64,000 nucleotides of DNA. Origin: Paucibacter aquatile (GTDB taxonomy: Bacteria; Pseudomonadota; Gammaproteobacteria; Burkholderiales; Burkholderiaceae_C). Below are positions 61,129-64,000 of the stretch, in pieces (within the stretch, counting starts at the first letter, position 1; each line of letters begins with the position of its first letter). The notes beneath the pieces were generated by a model, which saw only the letters and a list, made by a program, of their open reading frames with translations, made no database searches and had not been told where the DNA came from. Both the position numbers and the translations under genes were made by a program. The stretch is taken from the NCBI RefSeq assembly GCF_002885975.1, contig NZ_POSP01000003.1, positions 1,178,001 through 1,242,000 of the forward strand, read 5' to 3'.

Positions 61129-61170
61129 ATGGTCCCGCCGCGCCCGGCCGCCGTCCTTGAACTGGTTCAA
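61129..61170 (-). promoter_or_regulatory. Fnr/Dnr box and -10 of nirS
   Basis: TTGAACTGGTTCAA (TTGA-N6-TCAA) read on the minus strand is followed 22 nt later by GACCAT, the same -10 as napA. The predicted transcript start lies about 58 bp before nirS. Confidence 0.82.
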
Positions 61171-61227
61171 GGTCCGGCCATGAAGCCGCTGGCCCGCGTG
61201 GCGCCGCCGCCTCAGCCAAGTGCAAAC

Positions 61228-61241
61228 CCGAACTGGGTCAA
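61228..61241 (+). promoter_or_regulatory. Degenerate Fnr-like half-site before the TonB receptor
   Basis: CCGAACTGGGTCAA keeps only the right TCAA half. It lies 57 bp before the TonB-receptor start and 57 bp from the nirS box. It could bind Dnr weakly, but the match is poor. Confidence 0.3.
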
Positions 61242-61298
61242 GGCGCGCCAGCGCCGCTGCACGCAAGCTGAGCTCATCGCACACCGAGTCACCTTGAT

Positions 61299-63344
61299 AT
61301 GAAGACCCTCCACGCCCACCCTGCCCGCCCCCGCTTCGCCCTTCTTCTGCCTCCAGCTGGCCCACGAGTCCACAGCCGCGCCCTCGCGGCCGCCGCCCTG
61401 TGCGCCCTGGTCAGCGGCCTGGCCAGCGCCGATGCCATTCCAGGCCCGGCCGGCGGTCTGGAACAACTGCCTCTGGTGGTGGTGTCGGCCACCCGCCACG
61501 CCATGGCCTTGGTGGACGCACCGGCCGCCATCAGCGTCGTCACACAGGAACAGATCGAGCAGCGCGGCGCCGGCAATGTGCTGGAAGCCCTGCGCGGCGA
61601 GCCCGGCGTGGCCGTGTTCGGGCGCACCATCAGCGGCCGCAAAACCCTCAGCCTGCGCGGCATGGACGCACGCCACACCCTGTTCCTGGTCGATGGCCGC
61701 CGCATCGGCGCCAGCGACGGCGTGATCGGCCACTCGGACTTCCAGATCGACTGGCTGTCGACCGACGACATCGAGCGCATCGAGGTGGTACGCGGCCCGC
61801 TCTCGGTGCTCTACGGCGCCGAAGCCCTGGGTGGGGTGGTCAACATCATCACCCGCGCCCCGAGCCTGGCCTGGCAAGGCGCTGTGCGCCTGGAAGGCAG
61901 CCAGGCCGAGGGCGGTCGCGGCGGTGACGGCCACCGCGCCTCGGCGCGCCTCAGCGGCGCCCTGGCGCCCGAGCTCAGCGCACGGCTCAGCCTGGCCGAC
62001 AGTCGCCGTGACGATGTGGCCGCCGCCAGCGATGCGCGCATCTCGGACATCGAAGGCCGGCATCGCCGCGACGCCGCCCTCGCCCTGCGCTGGACGCCGC
62101 TCGCAGGCCATCAATTCGACCTGGACTTGCGCAGCGGCGACGAAGATCGTCACGGCCTCGCCGTCGAGCGCAGCGGCAAGAAACGCGTCTATGCCTCGGA
62201 CACCGCGCTGCAGCGGCGTCACCGCAGCCTGAGCTGGGAGGCCGACTGGAATGGCAGCGCAGGCGCAAGGGTGAACCGAGTGGATGCAGGGCTGCACAGC
62301 TTGCTGCGCCTCTACGACAGTCGCATCGCCATGGAAAACACGCGCAGCAACGGGGTCGCCAGCCTGCGCCCGAACACTTTGAAGGACCAGGTGCTCGAGG
62401 GACAATTGAGCGGTCGTGTCGGGGCTCAACAGCTGAGCGCCGGCTTCGAGGCCCGCCAGGAGCGGCTGGACAACGAGGGCCTGCCCGGCGGTAGGGCTTC
62501 AGCCCGCCACCACGCGCTCTACGTGCAGGACGAACTCGAGTTCGGCCGTCAGTTCAGCCTGACCGCGGGCCTGCGCCAGGACCAGCACCAGCGCTTTGGC
62601 ACCGCCTGGAGTCCGCGCCTCTACGGCGTCTGGCATCTCGCACCCGAGTGGACACTCAAGGGCGGGGCCAGCACCGGCTTCAAGCCGCCCACGATCAAGC
62701 AGATCAGCCCCGGTTACCAGGAAGACGAGGGCCCGTACACCTACGTCTCCAACATCGCGCTCAAGCCCGAGAAGAACCGCGGCCTGGAGATCGGCCTGGG
62801 CTGGGACCGCCAGGATGCCGGACTGCAGGCCATGCTGTTCGACAACCGCCTGCGCGACCTGATCGTGCCCGTGCTGGTCAGCAGCAGCGGCCCACGCAGC
62901 ACCTTCCGCTTCCAGAATGTGGACCGTGCCCGCCTGCGCGGCCTGGAGCTCAGCGCCCGCGCACGCCTCGGCAGTGGCTTCAGCGCCGGCCTCAACTACC
63001 AATACCTCGATGCCCGTGACGGCCAGGATCAGCGGCTTGAAAAACGCCCGCGCCACACCGTGGCAGCCGAACTGGCTTGGGCGCAAGGGCCCTGGCGTGC
63101 TCAGATTCGAACGGAGCGCAGCAGCGGTCAGCTGATGGCGTCCGCCGTTGTTGGCCAGCCCTTGCAGGCCGTGCCGGCCCTGACCCTGAGCGGCGCCAGC
63201 CTGGGCCGCAGCCTGGGCCCCCAGCTCGACCTGGACCTGGGCGTCAGCAATCTGGGCAACAGCGTGCTGTCGCAGCGCTCACCGCTGTTCACCTGGGCCG
63301 AGGCGCCGCGAACCTGGCGCCTGAGCCTGCGCGGACGCTGGTGA
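61299..63344 (+). CDS. TonB-dependent outer-membrane receptor
   Basis: Outer-membrane beta-barrel of 681 residues. A Sec signal (ALAAAALCALVSGLASA) is followed by the TonB box-like QLPLVVVSAT. The plug has VDAPAAISVVTQEQIEQRGA, LRGMDARHTLFLVDGRRIG and IERIEVVRGPLSVLYGAEAL. The barrel runs to the Trp-containing terminus TWRLSLRGRW, with an aromatic last residue as usual. It resembles CirA/FepA siderophore receptors more than the Met-rich copper receptor NosA/OprC. Heme, iron chelates or another ligand are possible. Divergent from nirS. Confidence 0.92.
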   Translation: MKTLHAHPARPRFALLLPPAGPRVHSRALAAAALCALVSGLASADAIPGPAGGLEQLPLVVVSATRHAMALVDAPAAISVVTQEQIEQRGAGNVLEALRGEPGVAVFGRTISGRKTLSLRGMDARHTLFLVDGRRIGASDGVIGHSDFQIDWLSTDDIERIEVVRGPLSVLYGAEALGGVVNIITRAPSLAWQGAVRLEGSQAEGGRGGDGHRASARLSGALAPELSARLSLADSRRDDVAAASDARISDIEGRHRRDAALALRWTPLAGHQFDLDLRSGDEDRHGLAVERSGKKRVYASDTALQRRHRSLSWEADWNGSAGARVNRVDAGLHSLLRLYDSRIAMENTRSNGVASLRPNTLKDQVLEGQLSGRVGAQQLSAGFEARQERLDNEGLPGGRASARHHALYVQDELEFGRQFSLTAGLRQDQHQRFGTAWSPRLYGVWHLAPEWTLKGGASTGFKPPTIKQISPGYQEDEGPYTYVSNIALKPEKNRGLEIGLGWDRQDAGLQAMLFDNRLRDLIVPVLVSSSGPRSTFRFQNVDRARLRGLELSARARLGSGFSAGLNYQYLDARDGQDQRLEKRPRHTVAAELAWAQGPWRAQIRTERSSGQLMASAVVGQPLQAVPALTLSGASLGRSLGPQLDLDLGVSNLGNSVLSQRSPLFTWAEAPRTWRLSLRGRW

Positions 63345-63360
63345 GCGATGATGGCGGGCC

Positions 63361-63789
63361 ATGAGTTTTCTTGAGCACCTGTCCGCCCTGCTGCAGCTCC
63401 TGCAGTCCCATTACCCGGTCATCAAGCTGGCCCACATCAGCCTGGTCGCCTGCAGCGCCAGCCTGTTCACAGCGCGTGGCTTGGCCGTGTTGGCCGGCGC
63501 TGCCTGGCCCATGCAGAAGGTGGCGCGCCGGCTCAGCGTGCTGATCGATGTGGCCTTGCTGGCCGCGGGCCTCAGCCTCTGGACCCTGCTGGGCCTGAAC
63601 CCTGGCCGGGATCCCTGGCTCGCCAGCAAGCTGAGCCTGCTGCTGCTCTACATCGTGCTGGGCAGCATCGCCCTCAAGCGCGGCCGCAGCCGCGGCCAGC
63701 GCGCGGCAGGCTTGCTGGCCGCACTGCTGGTGCTGGGCTTGATGGTGACCGTGGCGCGTACGCACCACCCGCTGGGCCTGTTCCACTGA
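63361..63789 (+). CDS. SirB2-like membrane protein
   Basis: A 142-residue polytopic protein matching the SirB/SirB2 family, with four helices: YPVIKLAHISLVACSASLFT, SVLIDVALLAAGLSLWTLLG, SKLSLLLLYIVLGSIALK and GLLAALLVLGLMVTVAR. The two-His start and the final ARTHHPLG fit the family. The function is unknown. It begins 16 bp after the TonB receptor and is likely co-transcribed. The next gene is convergent. Confidence 0.85.
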   Translation: MSFLEHLSALLQLLQSHYPVIKLAHISLVACSASLFTARGLAVLAGAAWPMQKVARRLSVLIDVALLAAGLSLWTLLGLNPGRDPWLASKLSLLLLYIVLGSIALKRGRSRGQRAAGLLAALLVLGLMVTVARTHHPLGLFH

Positions 63790-63807
63790 TGCAGGCGCTG
63801 CGGTCGC

Positions 63808-64000
63808 TCAGGTCGGCTGAGCAGCGCGCAGCAGGCTGCCGGACAGGGCGGCCACCACATCCGACTGGGTGACCATGCCGAGCGGTCGCTGCTGCGCATC
63901 GATCACGGGCAGGTGATGGTGGCCGCTGCTGGCGAAGACCGGGATCAGCTCGGCCAGATGGCGATCGGCCGAGACCACCCGCACCGAACGCGTCATGATC
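63808..64000 (-). CDS. CBS-domain protein, 3' end only
   Basis: The C-terminal 63 codons of a gene that starts beyond the window. The visible part is a CBS motif: IMTRSVRVVSADRHLAELIP, then SGHHHLPVIDAQQRPLG and MVTQSDVVAALSG. It could be a CBS-pair or HPP-family protein; the rest is outside the window, so the product cannot be fixed. The in-frame ATG at 63996 is probably internal to the domain. Convergent with the SirB2-like gene. Confidence 0.75.
   Translation of the reverse strand, partial: IMTRSVRVVSADRHLAELIPVFASSGHHHLPVIDAQQRPLGMVTQSDVVAALSGSLLRAAQPT

Overview
The window is about 64 kb of GC-rich DNA with the gene content and codon bias of a betaproteobacterium. The order of the nos, nor and nap genes, the clade I Tat-exported NosZ, the IclR-controlled homogentisate cluster and the dispersed palindrome with 'SLRSLRSLRS' reading frames all suggest Burkholderiales of the Rubrivivax/Roseateles/Leptothrix type. 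That placement is inferred from gene content; no database was searched.

Region 1 (1-22930) is ordinary chromosome. On the minus strand it starts with the 2-oxoglutarate dehydrogenase genes sucA-sucB-lpdA (E1, E2, E3), with an intrinsic terminator between E1 and E2. Next come a 2OG/Fe(II) oxygenase, a small Cys-rich protein and an orphan peptide-type ABC binding protein. A homogentisate operon follows on the minus strand (metallo-hydrolase, flavin monooxygenase, hmgA, fahA). It is divergent from an IclR regulator, with a large inverted repeat between them. The rest is an EAL phosphodiesterase, a FeeM-like acyltransferase, a PcaB-like cycloisomerase, SapC, a CorC/HlyC-type CBS membrane protein, ApaH and tRNA-Ser(UGA).

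Region 2 (22934-25401) is a gene-poor junction. It holds a tRNA terminator, unrecognised sequence and a complete IS1182-type insertion sequence with perfect 16-bp inverted repeats.

Region 3 (25402-63344) is a near-continuous denitrification cluster. In order it has nosX and a lipoprotein cytochrome c (minus); a DUF2946-like gene, nosZRDFYL, a second nosL and a DUF1232 gene; norCBQ, a 4Fe-4S membrane protein and norD; two Dnr/Fnr-type regulators; a cytochrome-d1-like propeller protein; ccmABCDEFGHI; napDAGHBC; napF (minus); mobB; and a cytochrome c551 and nirS (minus). A TonB receptor and a SirB2-like protein come next, followed by the end of a CBS protein. Together these encode the four reductases from nitrate to N2, c-type cytochrome maturation, and MobB for the molybdenum cofactor. 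The heme d1 biosynthesis genes are not in the window.

Six TTGA-N6-TCAA palindromes lie upstream of the DUF2946/nosZ unit, norC, both dnr genes, napA and nirS. Each is followed 21-22 nt later by a -10-like hexamer. This describes one Fnr/Dnr regulon visible directly in the DNA. From dnr2 through ccmI nearly every gene overlaps the next by ATGA or GTGA, so the second regulator, the propeller protein and cytochrome maturation look translationally coupled.
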